From Clostridia bacterium (GTDB lineage: Bacteria > Bacillota > Clostridia > TANB77 > UBA1234): a DNA stretch of 32,836 nt. The notes beneath the pieces were generated by a model. The model made no database searches, had not been told where the DNA came from, and saw nothing but the letters and a program-made list of their open reading frames with translations. The stretch is taken from contig CAADXZ010000035.1 in assembly GCA_900753135.1 (NCBI GenBank), positions 1-32,836 of the forward strand. Direction: 5' to 3'. Made by a program: the position numbers and the translations under genes. Shown one piece after another: positions 15,247 through 23,431 of the stretch (the first letter of the stretch is position 1; each line of letters opens with the position of its first letter).

Positions 15247-15792
15247 CTAAGTATTTTCACGTTCTTTCATTCTTCTAGCCCAACAAGGACCGCATAGCGG
15301 AATGTATTCTTTATCGCCAATCAAGATGTCTTTATCCTTATTACCTATATGGAACGAATGAGTCGCACTACCACATTTGCAATCTACGCATATAGCTTTT
15401 CTTTTATCAACACAAGTAGCAATACATAGTAAATCGCGCATAATGGCAAATGGCTTACCTTCTGCTGTCATATCTAAGCCTGCAATGTAGAAATTTTTTC
15501 CCTCATTTGCCAAATTTTGAACAACACGGATGTCTCCTTTTAAGAACTGAAATTCATCAATGAAGTAGTCTTGAGCATCATAGGACAAAATCTCATCAAG
15601 ATTAGAAATACAAAAAGCTTCTATACTTCCTGCATTTCTGCTTTTTATGGTATCTTTTCCAAATCGTTCGTCAATTGCTGGTTTAAACGCTACAGTTTTT
15701 CTACCAGCAATCAGTGACCTCTCATACTCAGCAAGCAAGAATGCTGTCTTCCGCGAGAACATCGGTCCAGTGTATACCACAATCTCAGCCAT
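15247..15792 (-). CDS. tdk: Thymidine kinase (type II)
   Basis: 181 aa. It phosphorylates thymidine with ATP in the dTTP salvage pathway. The N-terminal P-loop reads GPMFSRKT at 9-16; the family normally has Gly at position 14 (GPMFSGK[ST]), and the Arg here is encoded by the rare codon CGG (15753-15751). The Walker B-like IDEFQFL is present, as are the structural zinc cysteines C135 and C138 (CVDC) and C167 and C170 (CGPC). AAAGGAG precedes the ATG. The gene is otherwise intact and heads an operon with ogg. Whether the Arg is real, misread or a base error is open. Identification is firm. Confidence 0.93.
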   Translation of the reverse strand: MAEIVVYTGPMFSRKTAFLLAEYERSLIAGRKTVAFKPAIDERFGKDTIKSRNAGSIEAFCISNLDEILSYDAQDYFIDEFQFLKGDIRVVQNLANEGKNFYIAGLDMTAEGKPFAIMRDLLCIATCVDKRKAICVDCKCGSATHSFHIGNKDKDILIGDKEYIPLCGPCWARRMKERENT

Positions 15793-15838
15793 TACAAAAA
15801 GCTCCTTTCACAGAATTCTTTATTCATCCTCCAAAAAT

Positions 15839-15888
15839 AATATATACAATCAAATTAAATTGTGCAATATATTTTTTAGTGGTATAAT
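15839..15888. promoter_or_regulatory. Overlapping divergent promoters for tdk (minus) and the TraX-like gene (plus)
   Basis: The plus strand has TTGTGC (15860-15865), 17 bases, then TATAAT (15883-15888). The minus strand has TTGCAC (15867-15862), 17 bases, then TATATT (15844-15839). The two -35 boxes overlap by four bases within TTGTGCAA, so polymerases at the two sites should compete. Confidence 0.65.
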
Positions 15889-15942
15889 ATGGAATCATGT
15901 TAAAAGTAGCATAATTTAAATATTTTAAAGAAAGGAAAAAAT

Positions 15943-16605
15943 ATGTCGTCTTTTGTTTTAAAAATCTTAGCTTGTTTTTTTATGTTAGTTGATCACATCG
16001 GATATTGTTTATTTCCAAACGTGTCTTTATTAAGAACTGTAGGAAGACTTGCATTTCCTATTTTTGCTTTTCAAATTGCACTAGGCTACAAAAAAACAAG
16101 AAGCAAAAAGAATTATTTTCTTAGAATGCTCGTTTTTGCTATGATATCAGAAATACCATTTTTAATTTTTAGGTATGTTTCAGGATATTCTACTCTTGCA
16201 TTTAATATCGGTTTCACATTTGTTTTAGCATTAGGTGCTTTGTATTTTATTGAATTATCCAAAAACAAAAATATCCTTTTTAGTATATTAATTATTCCTC
16301 TGCTTCTAATTGCATATTACTTTAATGTTGATTACAAGTGGTATGGTATTATTATTGTCATGATATTTTATTTATTTGATTTGAAAAAGCCTTTCGGTTT
16401 TACCGCAGCGTTAATCACATTTATTTTGTCTACTGCTGTTTATATATATGGTTTCAATGCTTCAAGCATTCAAATGTATGCTGTTATTTCAATGTTTATA
16501 TTAGGATTTTTTAATAATAAAAAAGGAAGAGATTTTAAATACTTTTTCTACATCTTTTATCCTGCACATATGCTATTGCTTAGCTTTATTAAATGCATAA
16601 TGTAA
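15943..16605 (+). CDS. TraX family integral membrane protein
   Basis: 220 aa and about seven hydrophobic segments. The N-terminus has the TraX signature: the FMLVDHIGY box near residue 18, then a VGRLAFPIFAFQIALGY segment at about 35-50, which resembles the acyltransferase-like fold of F-plasmid TraX (pilin N-acetylation). Chromosomal TraX homologues are widespread in Clostridia and probably modify surface polymers or pilins. A purine-rich AAAGGAAA site precedes the ATG. It has a good promoter at 15860-15888. The pilin-like proteins elsewhere in this window are possible but unproven substrates. Confidence 0.82.
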   Translation: MSSFVLKILACFFMLVDHIGYCLFPNVSLLRTVGRLAFPIFAFQIALGYKKTRSKKNYFLRMLVFAMISEIPFLIFRYVSGYSTLAFNIGFTFVLALGALYFIELSKNKNILFSILIIPLLLIAYYFNVDYKWYGIIIVMIFYLFDLKKPFGFTAALITFILSTAVYIYGFNASSIQMYAVISMFILGFFNNKKGRDFKYFFYIFYPAHMLLLSFIKCIM

Positions 16606-16694
16606 AGTTTTCATTTTATTTATGTTTTTTTCACACAGAAAACATATTTGTTTATTATTATTAATTTAAAGTTTTTATTAAAAGGGTGAGTTAA

Positions 16695-17363
16695 TTGAGT
16701 AATTTTAAAATATTAGTTGTTGATGATGAAGCACGTATGCGTAAGCTTTTAAGGGATTTTTTAAGTACTAGTGGATATGAAGTGGTAGAAGCTGAGAATG
16801 GTCAAAAAGCATTAGAAGTTTTTAATATTAATGCCGATATAAACCTTATTATATTGGATGTTATGATGCCAGTCTTGGACGGATGGTCTACACTTCGAGA
16901 AATAAGAAAAACTTCAAAAGTTCCAGTTATAATGCTAACTGCTCGTGGCGAAGAGAGAGACGAGCTATTTGGCTTTGAACTTGGAGTTGATGAATATATA
17001 TCGAAACCTTTTAGTCCAAAAATATTAGTAGCGCGAGTGGATGCTCTTTTGAAAAGATGCTATCCAACTTCAGATTTAGTAACAAGTTATGATGGAATTG
17101 TTATAGATACAGACGCACATATTGTTACTATTGACGGTCAAAATGCAGACCTTAGCATGAAAGAATTTGAACTACTTAAATTCTTAATAGACAACAAAGG
17201 TTCTGCTCTATCTCGTGAAAAAATCTTAAATCATGTTTGGAATTATGATTATTATGGTGACTCAAGAACAATTGATAGTCACATAAAAAAGATCCGTAAA
17301 AAGCTCGGAAAAAAAGGAGAACACATTCAAACTATTAGAGGATTGGGTTATAAATTTGAATAA
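16695..17363 (+). CDS. OmpR/PhoB-family response regulator
   Basis: 222 aa from the TTG at 16695, preceded by GGGTGAG at four bases. The receiver domain (about 1-118) has the acidic pocket D10/D11, the phosphoacceptor Asp at about 55 in IILDVMMP, the conserved Thr in MLTARG and the Lys in SKPFSP. The C-terminal winged helix (about 128-222) shows SMKEFELLKFL, SREKILNHVW, DSRTIDSHIKKIRKKL and IRGLGYKFE. It is paired with the sensor kinase 32 bases downstream. Targets are unknown; the following TelA gene is a natural candidate for cotranscription. Confidence 0.96.
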   Translation: MSNFKILVVDDEARMRKLLRDFLSTSGYEVVEAENGQKALEVFNINADINLIILDVMMPVLDGWSTLREIRKTSKVPVIMLTARGEERDELFGFELGVDEYISKPFSPKILVARVDALLKRCYPTSDLVTSYDGIVIDTDAHIVTIDGQNADLSMKEFELLKFLIDNKGSALSREKILNHVWNYDYYGDSRTIDSHIKKIRKKLGKKGEHIQTIRGLGYKFE

Positions 17364-17395
17364 CTCTATTTCCATTTTTCTTTTGGAGGATAATT

Positions 17396-18868
17396 ATGAA
17401 AAAAACGTCAATAAATTCAAAACTATCACTATGTTTTTCTGCATTAGTATTGCTAGTAATTTCAGCAATACTAATTTTAAACTCTACTGTTTTGGAAGGA
17501 TATTACCAAAGCTTTAAAGAAAAAAGCTTAGTAAAGGTTTTTAATTCTATAAATGAAACTTATATAAATAATTCTGGAAATGATAATTACGTTGAATTAG
17601 AAAAAATAGAAACAAATCAAAACATGGATATAGTAATTAAAGATGGTAAAAAAATAACTGTATATTCTACATCAAAAGATTTTTCAAATAACCTATGGAT
17701 TTCCCGTGATTATGTTTCATTAAATGTTGACTACATTAACAATCATTTGTCAGATACTAAATCGTATTTCACAACAATAATTAGTGATGACAGAATACAT
17801 TCTGAATTTGTTGCATTATTTGGAAAATTAGACAATGGTTATATGGTATTTATCAGAACGCCTATAGAATCAATAAAAGAAAGCGTTAACGTAACAAATA
17901 GGTTCCTACTATTTGTTGGAGCAATTTCAATAATTGCTGCTAGTGTACTTTCTTTATTTATATCTGAATCATTTACCAAACCAATAAAACAAGTTACAGC
18001 TGTGGCGAAAAATATTAGTGAATTAAATTTTTCAAAATATTGTTGCATAGATACAAATGATGAGATTGAAACACTTGGAAACAGTATTAACATTTTGTCT
18101 AAAAAACTAGAAACAAAAATTCAAGAACTAAACAATGCAAATATTGAATTAGAAAAAGATGTTGAACAAAAATCTAAATTAGCAGAGATGAGAAGCCAAT
18201 TTGTTTCTGATGTATCACATGAATTAAAAACGCCTATAGCTTTAATCCAAGGCTATGCAGAAGGTCTAATTGATGGAATTGCAACAACAGAAGAAGATAA
18301 AAAATATTATCTTGAAGTAATTTTAGACGAAGCAAATAAAATGAGTTCTCTAACTCATGATTTACTAGACTTATCTAATCTGGAATATGGTAAAAATAAT
18401 TTAAATATAGAAAAGTTTAATATAATAGAACTTGTATCAGGTGTAATAAAGAAAAATGAGATAATCTTCAACGAAAAGGATATTAAATGTGAATTTATGC
18501 ATAATGAAGATGAGCTTTATGTTGAAGGCGACGTATTCAGAATAGAACAAGTACTTACAAACTATATAAATAACGCAATTAAAAACATCGATGACAATAA
18601 GCAATTAAAAATAACGGTAGAACAAAATAAAAATAAAGCAAAAATAATTGTATTCAATTCTGGTAAACACATAGAAAAAGAAAACTTAAGTAGAATATGG
18701 ACAAAATTCTATAAGGTTGACTCTTCAAGAACTCGTGATTTAAGTGGTTCTGGAATAGGATTATCTTTAGTAAAAGCCATTATGGATCAACACAAAAATC
18801 ATTACGGTGTAAATAACGCTGAAAATGGTGTGGAATTCTGGTTTGAATTGAATATAACTCAAAATTGA
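17396..18868 (+). CDS. Sensor histidine kinase
   Basis: 490 aa. The first transmembrane helix is at about 12-30 and the second at about 169-189, enclosing an extracytoplasmic sensor domain of about 135 residues. A HAMP linker (about 190-243) follows, then a coiled coil rich in Leu and Glu, the H-box SDVSHELKTPIAL with His near 274, an N-box with NYINNAIKN near 390, and the G boxes SGSGIGLSLVKAIM near 450. All kinase motifs are intact. GGAGG precedes the ATG. Its partner is the response regulator just upstream. The signal sensed is not evident from sequence. Confidence 0.95.
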   Translation: MKKTSINSKLSLCFSALVLLVISAILILNSTVLEGYYQSFKEKSLVKVFNSINETYINNSGNDNYVELEKIETNQNMDIVIKDGKKITVYSTSKDFSNNLWISRDYVSLNVDYINNHLSDTKSYFTTIISDDRIHSEFVALFGKLDNGYMVFIRTPIESIKESVNVTNRFLLFVGAISIIAASVLSLFISESFTKPIKQVTAVAKNISELNFSKYCCIDTNDEIETLGNSINILSKKLETKIQELNNANIELEKDVEQKSKLAEMRSQFVSDVSHELKTPIALIQGYAEGLIDGIATTEEDKKYYLEVILDEANKMSSLTHDLLDLSNLEYGKNNLNIEKFNIIELVSGVIKKNEIIFNEKDIKCEFMHNEDELYVEGDVFRIEQVLTNYINNAIKNIDDNKQLKITVEQNKNKAKIIVFNSGKHIEKENLSRIWTKFYKVDSSRTRDLSGSGIGLSLVKAIMDQHKNHYGVNNAENGVEFWFELNITQN

Positions 18869-18932
18869 CATAAAATACATTTTGTGATATATTGTCTCCG
18901 GAAATAATTCAATATAAGGAGGGCAATATATA

Positions 18933-20063
18933 ATGTCAGAGTTTTCATTTACGCCTAACAGTATAAACCTTGAGCTCAATGACACTACATCTGATTCACC
19001 TAGTTTACAAAGCACAAGGTCTGCAATGGATAATTCCACCCTTCAATTAGCACTTACAGAATCCGAAAGAAAAACTGTTGCCGAATTTGCTAAAAAGATT
19101 GATATTACTAATCCGAGTATTGTTTTAAAATACGGTTCAAGTGCTCAAAAAAAGATTGCTAGTTTTTCTGACACTACATTAGAAAAAGTTCGTACTAAGG
19201 ATTCTGGCTTTGCTGGTGAAATGCTCACTAATCTTATTAATGAACTTAACGGATTCAATTCCGAAAGTACAAATTTTTTAGGAAAAAGTACTCGTAAGAT
19301 TCGCAAAGCAATTAAGAATCTACAAATCCGGTTTTGTAGCATTTCTACTAATGTTGCAAGTATTGTAGATAAATTAGAAGAACATCAACTTGTTCTTATG
19401 CAAGATATTCAAACTTACAGCAATCTCTATGAAAGAAATCAATTGTATTTCAAAGAATTATCAATGTATATTCTCGCTGGTCAAGCACGTTTGAATGAAT
19501 TAAGAGAAACAAAACTTAAAGAATTACACGACAAGGCTGTTGCAACTAATGCTCCAGAAGACGTTCAAGCATATAACGATTTTAATGATGCGTGCAATCG
19601 ATTTGAGAAAAAATTGTATGACTTACAGCTAACTAGACAAGTTGCATTACAAATGGCTCCACAAATCAGATTGCTTCAAAACAATGACAGCATATTGGTA
19701 GATAAAATTCAATCAACGATAGTAAACACCATCCCGCTTTGGAAAAGTCAAATGCTTATCGCACTTGGTCTTGCCAATGCAGCTAATGCGCTAAGAACTC
19801 AGCAAGCTGTAAACAATGCAACCAACGCTTTGCTACTTAAAAATGCTGAACTTTTGAAGCAAGGAACCATTGAAGTGGCAAAAGAATCCGAACGTGGAAT
19901 TATTGATATTGAAACTCTAACTCAAACAAATAAAGAACTTATCGATACGATTTCCGAAGTACAACAAATTCAATCCACTGGACGTGAGAAACGTAAAAAT
20001 GCAGAATACGAACTCGCACTAATGGAAAAAGAATTAAAACAAAAATTGCTTGAGCTTAATTAA
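18933..20063 (+). CDS. TelA/YaaN-like toxic anion resistance protein
   Basis: 376 aa, almost entirely alpha-helical, with the TelA pattern: KIDITNPSIVLKYGSSAQKK, then FSDTTLEKVRTKDSGFAGE, VDKLEEHQLVLMQDI, and a C-terminal stretch with LLQNNDSILVDKIQSTI and VNTIPLWKSQM. TelA proteins were named for tellurite resistance but are mostly linked to envelope stress and antimicrobial tolerance. AAGGAGG lies before the ATG. It begins 64 bases after the kinase gene without a visible terminator between, so the three genes may form one stress-response unit. It has an in-frame CGG (19334-19336 region) at an Arg/Lys position, read normally. Confidence 0.85.
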   Translation: MSEFSFTPNSINLELNDTTSDSPSLQSTRSAMDNSTLQLALTESERKTVAEFAKKIDITNPSIVLKYGSSAQKKIASFSDTTLEKVRTKDSGFAGEMLTNLINELNGFNSESTNFLGKSTRKIRKAIKNLQIRFCSISTNVASIVDKLEEHQLVLMQDIQTYSNLYERNQLYFKELSMYILAGQARLNELRETKLKELHDKAVATNAPEDVQAYNDFNDACNRFEKKLYDLQLTRQVALQMAPQIRLLQNNDSILVDKIQSTIVNTIPLWKSQMLIALGLANAANALRTQQAVNNATNALLLKNAELLKQGTIEVAKESERGIIDIETLTQTNKELIDTISEVQQIQSTGREKRKNAEYELALMEKELKQKLLELN

Positions 20064-20074
20064 GCTATAAATTT

Positions 20075-20113
20075 AAAACTCCTCAGATTTCAAATTTTTC
20101 TGAGGAGTTTTTT
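20075..20113 (+). terminator. Terminator after the TelA gene
   Basis: AAAACTCCTCAGA (20075-20087) pairs with TCTGAGGAGTTTT (20099-20111), followed by further T. It lies 12 bases after the TelA stop. Confidence 0.9.
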
Positions 20114-20173
20114 CATATTCTATTTTCTTTTAATTCACAAATCTTACACAATTTATTGTTATTTTATATATAA

Positions 20174-20363
20174 GGAAATTAAAAAATGTATTAATTTTCC
20201 TCGTGAGTTATTGGTTATAAGTTCAGTTCGTTATCTTTTTCTTCTCCTACGATTCCGTGATCGTATTAAGAATTAGATTTTTATAAAACAATTTAAATAA
20301 CTCACTTCCCCTACTTTATTGGCAAGCTTCTTATGGTTCCCCCTTTTGGAAGCTTGCTTTTTT
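20174..20363 (+). ncRNA. Candidate structured small RNA of unknown family
   Basis: No gene lies between TelA and trxA here, but the stretch is highly structured. A hairpin GGAAATTAA...TTAATTTTCC spans 20174-20200. A long rod follows: GTGAGTTATT (20203-20212) pairs perfectly with AATAACTCAC (20296-20305), inner TTATAA and ATCT/AGAT segments can continue it, and TACGAT/ATCGTA (20248-20253, 20260-20265) caps it. A terminator hairpin, GCAAGCTTC (20322-20330) with GAAGCTTGC (20349-20357), ends in six T. A weak promoter (CTTACA at 20143-20148 and TATATA at 20165-20172) lies upstream. The downstream gene is on the other strand, so this is not a leader. The size (about 190 nt) and rod shape recall 6S RNA, but no 6S signature could be confirmed. 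Confidence 0.5.
20322..20363 (+). terminator. Terminator hairpin of the candidate RNA
   Basis: A 9-bp perfect stem, GCAAGCTTC with GAAGCTTGC, with an 18-base loop is followed by TTTTTT on the plus strand only. The minus strand has no T run, so it serves plus-strand transcription rather than trxA. Confidence 0.75.
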
Positions 20364-20385
20364 ATGCGACATCTTTCTTATTTTC

Positions 20386-20703
20386 TTACAACAGCTCTTC
20401 AATTATTTTCTCTAATTTTTCTTTTGTTAAAAATCCCACTTCTCTTTCTACTTCTTCACCATTTTTAAAGAAAACTAATGTTGGCATAGCAGTGATTCCA
20501 TATCTCATAGCACACTCTTGCTTTTCATCCACATCAACTTTATAAAACTGAACTTCACCGCCATATTTCTTATCGAGTTCAATCAATATAGGCGATAGTT
20601 CTTGACAAGGTCCACACCATGTTGCAAAAAAATCTATTACAACTAACTTATCATTATTTAAAACTTCTGATAATATTCTTTCATTTTCAATATAATGTAC
20701 CAT
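20386..20703 (-). CDS. trxA: Thioredoxin
   Basis: 105 aa, a single thioredoxin fold. The active site reads FFATWCGPCQELSP, with the redox pair at about 30 and 33, and the cis-proline loop reads ITAMPTLVFFKNGEEV at about 72-85. It reduces protein disulphides with electrons from thioredoxin reductase. The N-terminus is slightly unusual (VHYIENERILSEVL). A GGGGTG site precedes the ATG. It is a single-gene unit with its own promoter; no reductase gene is nearby. Confidence 0.96.
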   Translation of the reverse strand: MVHYIENERILSEVLNNDKLVVIDFFATWCGPCQELSPILIELDKKYGGEVQFYKVDVDEKQECAMRYGITAMPTLVFFKNGEEVEREVGFLTKEKLEKIIEELL

Positions 20704-20731
20704 CTTATTTTACACCCCACATTCTTAAGAT

Positions 20732-20760
20732 ATATTATCACACTATAAAATCACTGTAAA
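20732..20760 (-). promoter_or_regulatory. trxA promoter
   Basis: The minus strand has TTTACA (20760-20755), a 17-base spacer and TAATAT (20737-20732). The trxA start is about 29 bases past the -10. Confidence 0.6.
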
Positions 20761-20887
20761 CATCATCCTAATATTTTTATTTAGCTAGATGAAAAATAAA
20801 AAAAACAGTGTTAAAATATATTAATAGTATTTATATATAATGAATAATTATACAAATAGCAAAACTGTTTTTTAGAAAGGAGCTTTT

Positions 20888-21706
20888 ATGGATAGGCAAA
20901 AACCAATTGGAATATTTGATTCAGGAATCGGAGGACTAACTGTTTTAAATGAATTAAAAAAAATATTGCCACATGAAAATTTTATATACTACGCAGATAC
21001 AAAGCATTTACCATATGGAGATAAAACTAAAGAAGAGATAATTTCTTATTCAAAATACATAGTTGAATATTTTATAAAAAATGATGTTAAGGCAATTATA
21101 ATAGCCTGTGGAACTGCAAGTGCTCTTGCTTTTGAAACTTTAAAAAAAGATTATAATATTCCTATTTTTAATGTAATTGATTCCACAATAAATCATCTAA
21201 ATAGCAATAATATTGGAATTATAGCAACATGTGCTTCAATTAAAAGCAATGTATGGGATAATAAAATTTTAAAAAAATTACCTAATGCGAATATAACAAA
21301 AATGGCTTGTCCAAAACTAGTACCACTTGCCGAAAATGATTTAATAAATACTGCTGAAAGCTTAGAGATTATGACAAAATATTTAAAACCAATAAAAGAA
21401 AAAAAAGTTGACACACTAATTTTAGGCTGTACACATTATCCTCTTTTCCTACCACTTATTAAAAAGATTTTAAATTCCAACACTAATATAATTAATATTG
21501 GAACACCTTTAGCAGATGATTTTAAATGTTATCTTGATAAAAACAATTTAGCTTCCACTCAAAATGAAAATGGTAAGATTCAGTATATAGCAAGTGGAGA
21601 TATAAATAAATTTCTAGAAGCAAGAAAAATGAAAATCCTCGATTTTCAGCCTTTTACCCCTCAAGATTTTTCGACTGAAAAGGAGAAAATCTCTCACATA
21701 AATTAA
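20888..21706 (+). CDS. murI: Glutamate racemase
   Basis: 272 aa. It converts L- to D-glutamate for peptidoglycan. Motifs in order: IGIFDSGIGGLTVL (Asp 11 and Ser 12), YYADTKHLPYGDK, IIIACGTASA with the first catalytic Cys near 74, and LILGCTHYPLFLP with the second near 180. The usual ACNT box is ACGT here, so the Asn that often touches substrate is Gly. Both catalytic cysteines remain. AAAGGAG precedes the ATG. It is a single gene on the plus strand, ending at a double hairpin and convergent with a pilin-like gene. Confidence 0.94.
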   Translation: MDRQKPIGIFDSGIGGLTVLNELKKILPHENFIYYADTKHLPYGDKTKEEIISYSKYIVEYFIKNDVKAIIIACGTASALAFETLKKDYNIPIFNVIDSTINHLNSNNIGIIATCASIKSNVWDNKILKKLPNANITKMACPKLVPLAENDLINTAESLEIMTKYLKPIKEKKVDTLILGCTHYPLFLPLIKKILNSNTNIINIGTPLADDFKCYLDKNNLASTQNENGKIQYIASGDINKFLEARKMKILDFQPFTPQDFSTEKEKISHIN

Positions 21707-21708
21707 AG

Positions 21709-21779
21709 TTTTTATACAATAGGAAAAGAAGTCAGTAAACAAAAAGTTGCAATTTTTTTACTTTTCTATTGTATAAAAA
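21709..21779. repeat. Long near-perfect inverted repeat downstream of murI
   Basis: TTTTTATACAATAG-G-AAAAG starts at 21709 and CTTTT-CTATTGTATAAAAA ends at 21779. The arms pair over 19 bases with a single bulged G. The loop is about 33 bases with A and T runs. It begins three bases after the murI stop and abuts the next hairpin. Confidence 0.7.
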
Positions 21780-21813
21780 AAGTTTTTCGGATTTAATTTC
21801 CGAAAAACTTTTT
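21777..21813. terminator. Bidirectional terminator between murI and a pilin-like gene
   Basis: AAAAAGTTTTTCGGA (21777-21791) pairs perfectly over 15 bases with TCCGAAAAACTTTTT (21799-21813). A and T runs on both sides suit termination in both directions between these convergent genes. Confidence 0.88.
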
Positions 21814-21817
21814 GTCT

Positions 21818-23260
21818 TTATTTTATAAGGCTCCATGCTTTTTCTGTAGAACTGCCATCTCTAGATGTATCATCAACATTAATCAGTGAAGATGAACCTA
21901 AAACTACAACAGGACGAATACCCATATTCATATCCTTATCCTCACCTTCAACAGAACGAAGCGGAACACCACCAACGTAATCATTTTTCAATGCATATAT
22001 TCCAAAATACGCCGAATATGTAGGATCATAAGACATTAATTCAAATGAAGGTTTTCTAAACATTATATTACTACTATTATAACACAATAATGTTTTTGTG
22101 TTACGCATTTGTCCATAATATTGATTCGTTAACTCAGTATATGGAGAAGCCAGCCAACCAATATTATTTCCTATAACACTACTTATTAATGTGCTTTCTA
22201 TAGGATATTTATAATATCTGTTTGTAGCATATACAGGATTATTAGTTGTTGGATATCTATATGAAAATCCATTTTCATCTATCGCACTAACCCCTCCACC
22301 ATCACTTTCATAAAATCTTACATTTTCTTCTCTACACAATTTTTTATAATAAGCTTTTCCATTATATTGTATCGTATCATCAGCCAAACAAGTATCACCA
22401 TCAATATAATATGCAAAACCATCATTATATCCATGATAGCTTTCAAAATCTTCAGGTACATTGATTCCACAAGTTTTATTTACATCTTCCACAGTCATAC
22501 TTCTTGCAACTAACCCCATATCATTATTACTGTATAAACTCTTACAAACATTATTTAACTCTGTTTTTCCATTCATGTATGCTTTTATGCCACTTAGTGC
22601 AAAGTTATTATTAACGGCTCCCTCTGTGGTTATTATAACCTCGCCAGTAGATTGATTAACAGATAAAATTCTCCAATTTGCTCCCGTATCTGCTGTAAAA
22701 GTTTGTGCAGCATTTCCAGTATTATTTGGATTTGTAGTATAAGTAGCTACAGCAGATGGCTTGTAATCTATGTAATCTCCCACTTTTAATGTGCCATTTT
22801 TAGCAAGCGTCGCAACAGAATTTGATTTTTCAGATGTCAATGCATTTTCTGCATCTAAACTTCCAGATAATAAATAATCATTAAGAGCTACAACTCTATT
22901 TGCTTTGTAGTTAACTAAGTAATTTTCACCTATATAGTCAACTCCCATTTCTTTTAAGTTTTCTTCATCAACAAGATACCAACCATTTAAAATATCAGCA
23001 TCTCCACTCACTATTCCAAATGCAGGTGTTCCATAATGATTATAATTAGCAGGTGTAAATACTCCAGCAGTAGCAGCTTTTGCTGCTTCTCTATTTACAA
23101 CTGCTTTTACAGCCGCCAAATTACTCTCTTTAACTTGTGCTTTTGCCTCTCTTAAAACTTTTACACCACCAACGATAGACACTGAGGCTATTATCGACAT
23201 TACAACAATCATGATAATAACGGTGACAAGTGTAACACCATTTTCATTTTTTATTTTCAT
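21818..23260 (-). CDS. Prepilin-like protein with large C-terminal domain
   Basis: 480 aa from the ATG at 23260, nine bases after GGTGGAG; a GTG at 23275 overlaps that site. The leader MKIKNENG is followed by the helix VTLVTVIIMIVVMSIIASVSI, a prepilin-type end with Thr, not Glu, at +5. A stalk helix and the shared block (GWYLVDEENLKEMG, then NYLVNYKANRV) match the operon at 6154-8842. The C-terminal 300 residues contain NWRILSVNQSTGEVIITTEG and a late GIRPVVVLGSSS, a pattern of DUF6273-like extracellular domains seen in Clostridia. It stands alone between terminators. A surface-exposed subunit is inferred. Confidence 0.75.
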   Translation of the reverse strand: MKIKNENGVTLVTVIIMIVVMSIIASVSIVGGVKVLREAKAQVKESNLAAVKAVVNREAAKAATAGVFTPANYNHYGTPAFGIVSGDADILNGWYLVDEENLKEMGVDYIGENYLVNYKANRVVALNDYLLSGSLDAENALTSEKSNSVATLAKNGTLKVGDYIDYKPSAVATYTTNPNNTGNAAQTFTADTGANWRILSVNQSTGEVIITTEGAVNNNFALSGIKAYMNGKTELNNVCKSLYSNNDMGLVARSMTVEDVNKTCGINVPEDFESYHGYNDGFAYYIDGDTCLADDTIQYNGKAYYKKLCREENVRFYESDGGGVSAIDENGFSYRYPTTNNPVYATNRYYKYPIESTLISSVIGNNIGWLASPYTELTNQYYGQMRNTKTLLCYNSSNIMFRKPSFELMSYDPTYSAYFGIYALKNDYVGGVPLRSVEGEDKDMNMGIRPVVVLGSSSLINVDDTSRDGSSTEKAWSLIK

Positions 23261-23335
23261 CTTGTTTTTCTCCACCTTTCATTTGTATAATTTGCTTCTT
23301 TTTCGATTCTGTCAAATTAATTATAACATTTAGAA

Positions 23336-23368
23336 TAAAAAAAGAGAATAGACTTTTTGTCTATTCTC
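23336..23368 (-). terminator. Terminator of the rpsF-ssb-rpsR operon
   Basis: GAGAATAGAC (23344-23353) pairs perfectly with GTCTATTCTC (23359-23368), followed on the minus strand by TTTTTTTAT. Confidence 0.9.
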
Positions 23369-23431
23369 AATTATTTTTGTTCAGAAACCGTATATATCTA
23401 AACTCTAATTAACATCCACTATATTACTGAA

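Noticed and set aside
20174..20363. T-box or S-box riboswitch reading of this structured stretch
   Set aside because: No AGGGUGGAACC-type or CAGCAACC-type core, and the downstream gene is on the opposite strand.
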